Shown here piece by piece: positions 9,835 through 17,295 of a DNA stretch of 64,000 nucleotides. This DNA is from Granulicella mallensis. Its GTDB lineage: Bacteria; Acidobacteriota; Terriglobia; Terriglobales; Acidobacteriaceae. The notes under the pieces are model-generated. The model saw nothing but the letters and a program-made list of their open reading frames with translations, made no database searches and was not told the origin of the DNA. The stretch covers positions 1 to 64,000 of the forward strand of contig NZ_JACHIO010000018.1 of NCBI RefSeq assembly GCF_014203225.1, written 5' to 3'. Within the stretch, counting starts at the first letter, position 1, and the number at the start of each line of letters is the position of its first letter. A program made the translations under genes and the position numbers.

Positions 9835-10700
9835 TAGTTCTTCCCTGCCAGCTTGCCTTGAATCGACGCCATCTCGATGACCGCAATCGCCGCCTCGAAG
9901 CCCTTGTTCCCAGCCTTCAGTCCGGCGCGGTCGAGCGCCTGTTCGAGCGTCTCGCAGGTAAGAACACCAAAGCCATGGGGAATGCCGGTCTCCTGCTGCG
10001 ACTGCCCGATCCCGCGCGCGACTTCGGTGTAGATGGCCTCATAGTGCGCCGTCTCGCCACGCAGCAGAACACCCAGGGTGATCACACCGGCGAAGCGCTT
10101 GGACTCGGCCAACGTGCGTGCGGCGGAGGGAATCTCCCACGCACCGGGGACGCGCACAATCTCGACGTCGTCCTTCGCACAACCGCTGCGATGCAGCGCA
10201 TCGAGCGAGCCCTGCAGCAGGCGATCGGTGATCACCGCGTTCCAGCGCGCGACAACGATCGCAAACTTTTTGCCTGCCGCCGAGAGGTCACCTTCCACGG
10301 CGATCGGACGGTTGTGGAGAGGATTCTCCGACTCCCAGAAACCAAGCTGCAACCCGGCCGCAAGATCGACCGTGAAGAGGCGCGAGTTCCAATGCGTCGG
10401 CGCAACCTCGGTGAGCTTCGCGGCGCTGACGTTCTCTGCGCTCTGCGCGGCAAGCCAGCCCTGCACGGCAGCATACACAGCATCCAGCTGCGTAACCTCG
10501 ACCAGCAGCCCCGGAACGGCGGGTGCACGGCCGGTAATGAGCTCCAGATTCCCTACCGGAGCGAGAAACGCCGCACCGCGTCCGGAGCTGTCGTTCCAGC
10601 CCTTGCCTTCTTCAAAACCCAATGCGCGAAACAGGCTGTTGAGCCTGTCGAATCCTTCGTCCGAAGCGATAGCCGCAACCGATGTAATTCCCTTAATCAT
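9834..10700 (-). CDS. ribH: VOC (glyoxalase-like) domain fused to 6,7-dimethyl-8-ribityllumazine synthase
   Basis: About 288 residues, nearly twice the usual RibH (about 155). Residues 1-125 resemble a single vicinal-oxygen-chelate module (FDRLNSLFRALGFEEGKGW... GNLELITG... LQLGFWE). Residues about 140-288 are complete lumazine synthase, with VPGAWEIP at 184-191 and the active-site RGETAHYEAI holding Arg214 and His219. RibH condenses 5-amino-6-ribitylaminouracil with 3,4-dihydroxy-2-butanone 4-phosphate in riboflavin synthesis. I use the ATG at 10700; an in-frame GTG lies at 10739. The role of the VOC part is unknown; a metal-binding or scaffolding role is speculation. Confidence 0.9.
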   Translation of the reverse strand: MIKGITSVAAIASDEGFDRLNSLFRALGFEEGKGWNDSSGRGAAFLAPVGNLELITGRAPAVPGLLVEVTQLDAVYAAVQGWLAAQSAENVSAAKLTEVAPTHWNSRLFTVDLAAGLQLGFWESENPLHNRPIAVEGDLSAAGKKFAIVVARWNAVITDRLLQGSLDALHRSGCAKDDVEIVRVPGAWEIPSAARTLAESKRFAGVITLGVLLRGETAHYEAIYTEVARGIGQSQQETGIPHGFGVLTCETLEQALDRAGLKAGNKGFEAAIAVIEMASIQGKLAGKN

Positions 10701-10821
10701 AGGTTCGATTGTATCGTCAGCTTGGGGTAAAGCAGACACTGTGGGGTGAAGCGTTCATGGAAGACATCTTTGTTTTGAAGGGGCAGAACTTGAGTTCCGC
10801 CGTTCAGTCCTCTTTGACACT

Positions 10822-10922
10822 GTGGCTTTAGCCACGGAGGGAATATCCGCTTGTGGAGAGTCTCTCCGTGGCTAAAGCCGCGTTATATTTGCAGTTGTTT
10901 CCGTACGGCCTGAAGGCCGTAC
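10822..10922. repeat. Two REP-like palindromes upstream of the enoyl-CoA hydratase
   Basis: gtggctttagccacggag (10822-10839) is repeated inverted as ctccgtggctaaagccgc (10864-10881), 17 of 18 matching. Each arm also holds a small self-complementary core (ggcttt/aaagcc type). A second hairpin, gtacggcc-tgaa-ggccgtac (10903-10922), follows directly. They lie in the 5' region of the plus-strand gene starting at 10943. Confidence 0.75.
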
Positions 10923-10942
10923 CCTTCAAAAGGGGTGATTTT

Positions 10943-11737
10943 ATGTCCGAACCAATTCGTCACAAGACACTGCGGCACGAACGTGAAGGCGCGATTGCAA
11001 CCGTCACTCTCGATCGCCCCGAGGTACTGCACGCGCTCGACGCCACGATGTTCGATGAACTCGTGCACACCTTCAGCACGCTGGCGAGTGACGAGGCCGT
11101 GCGCGTCATCCTGCTGACCGGTTCAGGCGACCGCGCCTTCGCCGCCGGCGCGGATATTCGCGGCCTGCTTGAGACCGATGCTCTCTCCGGCAGACAGATC
11201 TCCGATCGTGGCCAACAGGTCTTCGCGCAGATCGAGCGCTGCGGCAAGCCGGTGATCGCCTGTGTGAACGGCGTCGCGCTGGGCGGCGGCTGCGAACTGG
11301 CCCTGGCCTGTACGCTGCGCATTGCCAGCGACAAGGCGCGGCTCGGCCTGCCGGAAGTAAAGCTGGGGCTCATCCCAGGCTATGGAGGGACGCAGCGGCT
11401 GACGCGTCTGATCGGTCACGGCGCGGCCCTGCGCATGATGCTGACTGCAAGCATCGTCGATGCTCATGAAGCACTGCGGATCGGGCTGGTGGAAGAGGTT
11501 GTGCCTGCGGCAGAGCTGATGGCGCGCGCACGGCAACTTGCCGAGACGATTGCCGTCATGGCGCCGCTGGCCATCTCCGGCGTGCTGGAAGCGGTCGACC
11601 GCGGCCAAGGATTGCCACTGGCCGAAGGCCTCCGCGCCGAAGCAGATATCTTCGGACGGCTATGTGGTACGGCTGACAAGCAGGAAGGGCTGACGGCGTT
11701 TCTGGCGAAGCGGCCCGCAGTCTGGCAGGGGAGGTAG
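10943..11737 (+). CDS. Enoyl-CoA hydratase/isomerase family protein
   Basis: 264 residues, the usual crotonase size. The start at 10943 is fixed by AAGGGG eight bases upstream. Crotonase landmarks are the oxyanion-hole segments AFAAGADI (65-72) and ALGGGCELAL (112-121), and two acidic residues in the expected places, Glu118 and Glu138 (LPEVKLGLIPGYGGT). Together these fit a true enoyl-CoA hydratase, for example of fatty-acid oxidation or butanoyl-CoA metabolism, rather than a catalytically altered paralogue. No beta-oxidation genes are next to it. Confidence 0.9.
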   Translation: MSEPIRHKTLRHEREGAIATVTLDRPEVLHALDATMFDELVHTFSTLASDEAVRVILLTGSGDRAFAAGADIRGLLETDALSGRQISDRGQQVFAQIERCGKPVIACVNGVALGGGCELALACTLRIASDKARLGLPEVKLGLIPGYGGTQRLTRLIGHGAALRMMLTASIVDAHEALRIGLVEEVVPAAELMARARQLAETIAVMAPLAISGVLEAVDRGQGLPLAEGLRAEADIFGRLCGTADKQEGLTAFLAKRPAVWQGR

Positions 11738-12107
11738 GGGAGGGCTCAGGGCTCAGGGCTCAGGGCTCAGGGCTCAGGGCTCAGGGCTCAGGGCTCAGCA
11801 AATGCAAACACGACACAGTTGCTATTTGCTTTTATCTTTGCTTTTCTAGTTGTCATTCCCGCAGGGAATCTGCTTCCTCCCGCTTTTGCCAGTGCCACCA
11901 CAAGCATTGTCAGATCAAACCGGATGCAGTTCTAATTCACATATTTTAGAGGTGGCACGAACGAAGAACGGGAGGAAGCAGATTCCTCGGCTGCGCCTCG
12001 GAATGACAACCAAAAAGGCAAGAACAACAGCAAGACAACGACAGAAGCAAAGACAAAGGCAGCTACGTTCCGCTGTCCTCTAAACCCTGAGCCCTACGCC
12101 CTGAGCC
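11738..12107. repeat. Composite nested palindromic repeat region
   Basis: No gene. Outer layer: eight exact copies of the heptamer gggctca (11742-11797), mirrored at 12084-12112 by two ccctgagccctac units. Middle layer: ttgcttttatctttgctttt (starting near 11828) against the complementary A-rich tract at 12012-12060. Inner layer: gttgtcattcccgcagggaa... through gtgccacc (11849-11898), mirrored by ggtggcac... through ggaatgacaac (11952-12012), with small indels. The centre is about 50 bases of AT-rich DNA. The three layers are ordered as a mirror image around position about 11925. Confidence 0.8.
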
Positions 12108-13175
12108 CTACTTCTTGCTTGAATGCGTTGTGAGCTTACGCAGGACGAACTCCTGCAACACGTTGCTCGCACCATTGAAGGCTATGCCGACCAGCCCGTT
12201 GGAGATAGTCAGGCCCGCGCCCTGGCGGCTGCTGGCGGGATAGTAAAAGTTCGAGAGGCCTGCGGCACTGAAGTTGCCCAGGATGCCGGAGTAGCTCGGC
12301 TGCCAGCGCCCGTTATCGCCCCGAATGATGACCGCCGTCGACAGCGCATAACCTGCCCGTGACCAGAAGCTGCCGGTGCCCTTGTAAAAGTATCGCGGGT
12401 CCTGCCGGAAGAGGATCGGAAACACAGCACCGCCAAGAATATTGCCGGTACTCTCGGTAGCCATGCCAGCGCCAAAGCGCTTCCCGTAGCCTTCCGCTCC
12501 CCGTCCGAACCCGGGATAATCGTTCTGCCATTGCTGGATTCCTGCAAATCCCGCTTCGATCACAAAGCTTGAAGGATCGATCGTGGACTTCCACGCAAGC
12601 TCGAACTTCTGTCTCTTCGCCATCGGAGGGGCGTTCCAGTCATAGGAGACGTAGTAGTTGGGAATAGCTCCCACCAGTCGCTGCTGCTCCGCAGCCTTTA
12701 CCTCTGGCTCCGCCAGTTCGTAGCGCGAGAGCGTTACATCCACGCTCGTATGGGCGGTCGCTACGCGTAGAACGATCTTCGGCACCAGATAGGTTTCGCC
12801 AGCCTGCATGGTTCCCGAGGTGAGGGTGGGTTCGAGCCCTTCGCAGGTGACCGTGAGCTTGAAGTCTCCCGCTGCTACGTCCGGAAAGACAAAAGCTCCC
12901 CCGGCGTCGGTCGTCGCTTCGCGCGCCTGCGCAGAGCTCCCCGTCACAAGCGTCACATGGGCCCCTGCGACCACAGTTCCCCCAACATCGATCACGATGC
13001 CGCTGATGCTTCCAGGAAGCTGTCCTTGAGGCGTTACGACCTGTGGCGGCGTTACCGCCTGTGGCGTGGCTGCAGGCACGGATGGCTGCTGAGCACAGGC
13101 CAGGATTGGCAAAAACCAGAGAAAGACGCACGCAAGCAGAAGCTCCGAAACCGGCAGACGCCACCAACGGTCCAT
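12108..13175 (-). CDS. Secreted protein with carboxypeptidase-regulatory-like domain
   Basis: 355 residues from the ATG at 13175 (MDRWWRLPVSELLLACVF), which gives a good signal peptide ending near CAQQ. Residues about 45-150 form a carboxypeptidase regulatory-like (CarboxypepD_reg) beta-sandwich (GSISGIVIDVGGTVVAGAHV... GAFVFPDVAAGDFKLTV). The rest has aromatic-rich segments (NYYVSYDWNAPP, DPRYFYKGTGSFWSRAGYA) and may be a small outer-membrane or surface domain. The family is frequent in Acidobacteriota and its function is not known. An upstream ATG at 13292 would overlap the divergent lipoprotein gene. Confidence 0.75.
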   Translation of the reverse strand: MDRWWRLPVSELLLACVFLWFLPILACAQQPSVPAATPQAVTPPQVVTPQGQLPGSISGIVIDVGGTVVAGAHVTLVTGSSAQAREATTDAGGAFVFPDVAAGDFKLTVTCEGLEPTLTSGTMQAGETYLVPKIVLRVATAHTSVDVTLSRYELAEPEVKAAEQQRLVGAIPNYYVSYDWNAPPMAKRQKFELAWKSTIDPSSFVIEAGFAGIQQWQNDYPGFGRGAEGYGKRFGAGMATESTGNILGGAVFPILFRQDPRYFYKGTGSFWSRAGYALSTAVIIRGDNGRWQPSYSGILGNFSAAGLSNFYYPASSRQGAGLTISNGLVGIAFNGASNVLQEFVLRKLTTHSSKK

Positions 13176-13282
13176 GTCGCCCGTAGTTCGGGTACTCCAC
13201 ATCTTCTGAGAATAGCCGAACACCACTAGTTCTCCTCCAGTTTCTAAAACGCAGCCAAAGCGGCGCTTGTTATCCTGTTGCG

Positions 13283-13816
13283 GTGAATACACGCGCCCTC
13301 TGCCTCTCTCTTCTGCTTGTCCTGCCCCTCGCCGGTTGCCACGGACACTCCACCTCGGCCCCTGCCAGCGCTCAGGCCGTCGCCGACCAGCATGCAGTGT
13401 TAGAAGCAGAAAGGGAGCAGTTGGATAGCATCCCTCCTCCCTCGAAAAACCGATACATGGCGGTGCATACCTATGAAAGCTGGGAGAACCCCTACGTCAC
13501 CGTACAGGCCGGCATGGTAACCCTACATGTCCTGCTGGCTGACGCCAACACCAGCGACTACGGTGCAGGCGGCATCCTTCGCCCTGTCGGCGCACGGCGG
13601 CAGGAGCTGAACCTGAGCATGGAGAAGCTGGGCGAGGCCATCAGTGCGGTCCCACAAACTTCCTGGCCCTATGGTCGTGTCATCGCGATCGAAGAAGCAC
13701 ACAAGGTTCCAGCCAGCGCCCAGCCGCAGGTCCGCCGCACCATGGAGACCGCCGTTGGAACCCTCAACGATCTCGGCATCGTAGTCTACGACCTGAACGA
13801 CGGAAAGCTGCAGTAG
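13283..13816 (+). CDS. Small lipoprotein of unknown function
   Basis: 177 residues, GTG start. The N-terminus MNTRALCLSLLLVLPLAGC is a lipoprotein signal with Cys19 as the lipidation site. The mature part has a helical linker, then a mixed alpha/beta region (YESWENPYVTVQAGMVTLHV, RRQELNLSMEKLGEAISAVP, GTLNDLGIVVYDLND). I do not recognise a family. It diverges from the regulatory-domain protein and is 94 bases upstream of the symporter. Confidence 0.7.
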   Translation: MNTRALCLSLLLVLPLAGCHGHSTSAPASAQAVADQHAVLEAEREQLDSIPPPSKNRYMAVHTYESWENPYVTVQAGMVTLHVLLADANTSDYGAGGILRPVGARRQELNLSMEKLGEAISAVPQTSWPYGRVIAIEEAHKVPASAQPQVRRTMETAVGTLNDLGIVVYDLNDGKLQ

Positions 13817-13840
13817 CAGGAAGTAGGCAACAGCGCTTTT

Positions 13841-13880
13841 GTTCTTGCTTTTGCTTTTCTGGTTGTCATTCCGAGCGCAA
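13841..13880. repeat. Dispersed repeat half-element before the symporter
   Basis: tgcttttgcttttctggttg followed by tcattccgagcgcaagaac is the same core as at 11849 and 57750. It ends about 30 bases before the symporter ATG at 13911 and is open in the symporter's frame, which creates a false N-terminal extension beginning MFLLLLFWLSF. Confidence 0.75.
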
Positions 13881-13910
13881 GAACAACGACAACAGCACCA
13901 CCAATTCCCT

Positions 13911-15413
13911 ATGCACACCACAGCCCTCGCGGTCTTCTGCTTCTTCTTTCTCTTCGTCACAGTGGCAGGCTTTATGGCCGCGCGCTGGCGCAGACCCGAT
14001 GCCGGAATGCACTCGCTGGAGGAGTGGGGTCTCGCCGGGCGCAGCTTCGGCACATGGATTACGTGGTTCCTGGTCGGTGGCGATCTCTACACGGCCTACA
14101 CGGTGATTGCCGTCCCCGCAGCACTCTACGGCGCGGGCGCCATGGGCTTCTTTGCGTTGCCCTATGTCATCATCGCCTACCCCTACATGATGGTCGTGAT
14201 GCCGAGGCTGTGGCGCGTATGCCAGCACAACGGCTATGTGACACTGGCCGACTTCGTGCGTGGACGCTATGGCAATCGCTGGCTCGCGGTAGCGATTGCA
14301 GTCACCGGCATCCTCGCACTGATGCCCTACATCGCGCTGCAGCTTGTGGGCATGCGCGTCGTCTTCAGCGTGATGGGTCTGCACGGCGAAGCGCCACTGG
14401 TCATCGCCTTCCTCGTGCTCGCGGCTTACACCTACTCGAGCGGCCTGCGTGCGCCTGCGGTCATCGCCATCGTCAAAGACGTGATGCTGTACATCATGGT
14501 CGCTGCCGCGATCATCCTTCTGCCGATCAAGCTCGGTGGCTACGCTCATATCTTCACCGTCGCAAATCAGCAGCTCTCCCTGCATACGCCTCCGGGATCG
14601 ATCTTCCTGCGTCCCCAGCAGTTTCTCGGCTACTCGACGCTGGCCATCGGCAGCGCGATCGCGCTGATGCTTTATCCGCATACCGCGACAGCCATCCTCA
14701 GCGCCAGGGATGGCAACGTCATCCGCCGCAACGCCGCTCTGCTGCCCGCGTACAGCTTTCTGCTGGGGCTGGTCGCCCTGCTCGGATTCATCGCCCTGGC
14801 CGCAGGCGTGGCGACGAAGGACACCAGCGCCGCCGTTCCATTGCTCTTTCTCAAGATGTTTCCAGAGTGGTTCGCCGGCTTCTGCCTGGCGGCCATCGCT
14901 GTTGGAGCGTTGGTGCCCGCGGCCATCATGTCGATTGCCGCGGCAAACCTCTTCACCCGCAATCTGCTGGGTGAGTTCCGCCGCACCAGGTTGAGCGACC
15001 GCGGCGAATCGACCACGGCGAAGATCGTGAGCCTCGCCGTAAAATTTGGCGCGCTGGCCTTTGTGCTCAAGCTGCCCACGCCCTACGCCATCGAGATGCA
15101 ACTACTCGGCGGCATCTGGATCGCGCAGCTCTTTCCCTCAGTCGTCATCGGGGCCTTCACCCGCTGGATGAATCCTTGGGCACTGCTCTGCGGCTGGGCC
15201 GCAGGCATGTTCTGGGGCACGCAGATGGCCGTCTCCCTGGGACTGAAGAGCTCCGTGTATCCGCTGCATCTCTTCGGTGGAACCTACGCAATGTACGCCG
15301 CCGTGCCCGCCCTGTTATTGAACCTTCTAATCAGCACTTCGCTGACACTCCTGCTCCGTTCCCTGAAGGTTGGAGAAGGCTCCGATGCGACGGTTAGCGA
15401 AGACTACGCTTAA
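13911..15413 (+). CDS. Sodium:solute symporter (SSS family)
   Basis: 500 residues with about 13 hydrophobic segments, typical of SSS transporters. The N-terminus after the first helix has the family's EEWGLAGRSFGTWITWFLVGGD segment, and TYSSGLRAPAVIAIVKDVMLY matches the conserved SSS transmembrane 5 signature. The overall pattern is closest to monocarboxylate/amino-acid-like SSS members, but the substrate cannot be read from sequence. I start at the ATG at 13911, because the upstream open frame is repeat-derived. Followed by a long inverted repeat. Confidence 0.88.
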   Translation: MHTTALAVFCFFFLFVTVAGFMAARWRRPDAGMHSLEEWGLAGRSFGTWITWFLVGGDLYTAYTVIAVPAALYGAGAMGFFALPYVIIAYPYMMVVMPRLWRVCQHNGYVTLADFVRGRYGNRWLAVAIAVTGILALMPYIALQLVGMRVVFSVMGLHGEAPLVIAFLVLAAYTYSSGLRAPAVIAIVKDVMLYIMVAAAIILLPIKLGGYAHIFTVANQQLSLHTPPGSIFLRPQQFLGYSTLAIGSAIALMLYPHTATAILSARDGNVIRRNAALLPAYSFLLGLVALLGFIALAAGVATKDTSAAVPLLFLKMFPEWFAGFCLAAIAVGALVPAAIMSIAAANLFTRNLLGEFRRTRLSDRGESTTAKIVSLAVKFGALAFVLKLPTPYAIEMQLLGGIWIAQLFPSVVIGAFTRWMNPWALLCGWAAGMFWGTQMAVSLGLKSSVYPLHLFGGTYAMYAAVPALLLNLLISTSLTLLLRSLKVGEGSDATVSEDYA

Positions 15414-15430
15414 TGAAGTCAAGAAGCTAT

Positions 15431-15507
15431 CCCCTATGTTCTTGGTTCAATCCCCCACAAACGCGTCATCCTGAGAGTCTGTGGGGGATTGAATAAGAAC
15501 GTAGGGG
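15431..15507. repeat. Long inverted repeat downstream of the symporter
   Basis: The arm beginning cccctatgttcttggttcaa (15431-15459) pairs with the arm ending gaataagaacgtagggg (15480-15507), with one gap and few mismatches, around a 20-base loop. It is 18 bases after the symporter stop. Confidence 0.75.
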
Positions 15508-15684
15508 TACAGCAATTTCTTCTGGGCTGTACAGCGGAATCGACAAGCCGTAAAGATTTCCATCACAGACAGAACCTATGCTTGACCCACAGCGTCAAAC
15601 ACCGGGCGGCGCGTTTCTACAACACCAACGCGGACGAATCGGCACAGCGGACGTGGACAAGTCCTGAGCCGACCTCATCGTCCT

Positions 15685-15727
15685 CAAGTCCAAGAGGCAT
15701 ACCTTTGCGGTATGCCTCTTGGACTTG
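15685..15727. terminator. Perfect 19-bp hairpin between convergent genes
   Basis: caagtccaagaggcatacc (15685-15703), loop tttgc, ggtatgcctcttggacttg (15709-15727). It lies 18 bases after the dps stop on the minus strand. There is no strong T-run, so termination is likely but not certain. Confidence 0.65.
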
Positions 15728-15745
15728 GTACCTGACGAAAGCCAG

Positions 15746-16264
15746 TTAGCCCTTACGTGTGCTCTCGAACAGGAACCAGCTACGGCGCTGTGCTTCATCG
15801 ATCCAGTTCTCGAGCAGGCTCGTCGTTGCGACGTCACCGGCTTCATCGCACAGATCGTGTGCGGCGCGCATGCTCAGAACGAGTGCCTTATTGTCCTCGC
15901 GAAGCTCGCTCAGCATGTCGAGCGGATCGACGTACTCGGCATCGTTATCCTTGATGCGTTGCAGCCGGGAGATCTGCCCGATGGAGCGCACAGTGATGCC
16001 GCCGATCTTGCGTACACGCTCAGCGATATCGTCTGTGATGGCAAAGATCTGTTCGCCCTGCTCATCGAGCAGCAGATGATAGTCGCGGAAGTGCGGACCG
16101 CTCATGTGCCAGTGGAAGTTCTTGGTCTTGAGATACAGCGCGAATACATCCGCCAGCAGCGCATTCAGAGCGCCTGTGATGTTCTTCACCGCCGCCGGGG
16201 CGATATCGCTGGGAGTCGTCAATGGAGCCTTGCGGCGTGCGAGCAGATCCTTTTTCTTTGCCAT
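15746..16264 (-). CDS. dps: DNA starvation/stationary-phase protection protein Dps
   Basis: 172 residues, the size of a Dps monomer (ferritin-like dodecamer that oxidises Fe(II) with peroxide and can coat DNA). The inter-subunit ferroxidase ligands are His51, His63 and Asp67 (HWHMSGPHFRDYHLLLDE) with Asp78 and Glu82 in the next helix. The Lys/Arg-rich N-terminus MAKKKDLLARRKAP could bind DNA. The ribosome binding site AGGAGG is strong. It is monocistronic; no OxyR or PerR site was identified. Confidence 0.95.
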   Translation of the reverse strand: MAKKKDLLARRKAPLTTPSDIAPAAVKNITGALNALLADVFALYLKTKNFHWHMSGPHFRDYHLLLDEQGEQIFAITDDIAERVRKIGGITVRSIGQISRLQRIKDNDAEYVDPLDMLSELREDNKALVLSMRAAHDLCDEAGDVATTSLLENWIDEAQRRSWFLFESTRKG

Positions 16265-16358
16265 CGTTCTTTCCTCCTGGTTCAGTAATCCGTTTCCTTG
16301 AATATGTGATTCCGGCGAACGCTCCGGGGTTTCATAATCGGAGATTCGGTCGCCCTCA

Positions 16359-17285
16359 CTACGCCAGCAGATAATTCAAGAGCGCCATGCGAATATACAA
16401 CGCATTCTTCGCCTGGCGGAAGTAGGCTGCACGCGAGTTCGAGTCTACCTCTGGAGCAATCTCGTTGACCCGCGGCAGGGCGTGCATAATGATAGCGTGC
16501 CGCTTCAGCTTGTCGGCAATCTTCGAGTCGATCAGGTAGACGTCCTTGATGGCCTCATACTCCTGCGGCGATTCGAACCGCTCCTTCTGAACCCGCGTGA
16601 CATAGATTACGTCCGCCGATTTGATGCTGGCTCCAAGCTTGTCGCTCTCTCTGAAGTTCACACCCTTCCGCTCGAGATGCTGAATATACTTCGCCGGCAG
16701 GCGCAGTTGCGCAGGCGACACCAGGTCGATCTGCACCCCCGGATACAGGCAGAGCAGCGGAAGCAGCGAGTGGATCGTTCTTCCATAGAGCAGGTCACCG
16801 ACCAGCGCAACGCGCAGGCCTTCCCTGCCACCCAGCTCTTTCTCGATGGTATAAATATCCGCAAGCGCCTGCGTCGGATGCTCTCCAATGCCATCGCCCG
16901 CATTGATCAACGGCACGGGAGACATCTTTGCAGCAATCTTCGCCGTGCCCTCTTCAAAGTGACGCAGAGCGATTACATCCGCGTAACCGCTGATCACGCG
17001 GATAGAGTCGGCGATGGACTCACCCTTGGTCGCGGAAGAGCTATCTCGCGCATTCTCGACAGTAAGAACACCGCCGCCAAGCTTCTGCATGGCCGCTTCA
17101 AAGGACAGCCTCGTCCTCGTACTCGGCTCATAGAAGATCGTCGCCAGAATTCTTCCGCTCAACGGACGCGCCAGGGTACGCTGCGCATCGTCGCGTTCCA
17201 TCTGTGCGGCGGACGCGAACAGATGCTCCTGCAGGGGCCGATTGAGTAGCTGTGTCGTGCTGATGATGTGCTTGAGTTTTTGCAT
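16359..17285 (-). CDS. pyrB: Aspartate carbamoyltransferase catalytic subunit
   Basis: 308 residues, the usual catalytic chain length; it makes N-carbamoyl-L-aspartate. The carbamoyl-phosphate-binding motif STRTR is at residues 55-59, and HALPRVNEI near 262 is the aspartate-binding loop. It is the last gene of the pyrD-E-F-C-B operon, ten bases after pyrC. No pyrI regulatory-chain gene follows. Confidence 0.96.
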   Translation of the reverse strand: MQKLKHIISTTQLLNRPLQEHLFASAAQMERDDAQRTLARPLSGRILATIFYEPSTRTRLSFEAAMQKLGGGVLTVENARDSSSATKGESIADSIRVISGYADVIALRHFEEGTAKIAAKMSPVPLINAGDGIGEHPTQALADIYTIEKELGGREGLRVALVGDLLYGRTIHSLLPLLCLYPGVQIDLVSPAQLRLPAKYIQHLERKGVNFRESDKLGASIKSADVIYVTRVQKERFESPQEYEAIKDVYLIDSKIADKLKRHAIIMHALPRVNEIAPEVDSNSRAAYFRQAKNALYIRMALLNYLLA

Positions 17286-17295
17286 AGGGAAAACT

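Larger units (their letters stand above)
15414..15745. other. Convergent intergenic region with two inverted repeats
   Basis: 332 bases between the symporter and dps stops. It holds a 28-29 bp inverted repeat at 15431-15507 and a perfect 19-bp hairpin at 15685-15727, both listed separately. The sequence between them (about 15510-15680) has no recognisable gene; an ORF at 15489 uses repeat sequence and lacks a ribosome binding site. Confidence 0.6.

Noticed and set aside
11742-12112. CRISPR-like array
   Set aside because: The heptamer repeats are direct with no spacers; the overall structure is a mirror palindrome, not a repeat-spacer array.
13866-15101. 411-codon minus-strand ORF over the symporter
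   Set aside because: Antisense shadow rich in His/Arg/Asp/Gln; no domain, and the opposite strand encodes a complete transporter.
15489-15749. 86-codon ORF after the symporter
   Set aside because: It starts in an inverted-repeat arm, has no RBS and no recognisable protein features.
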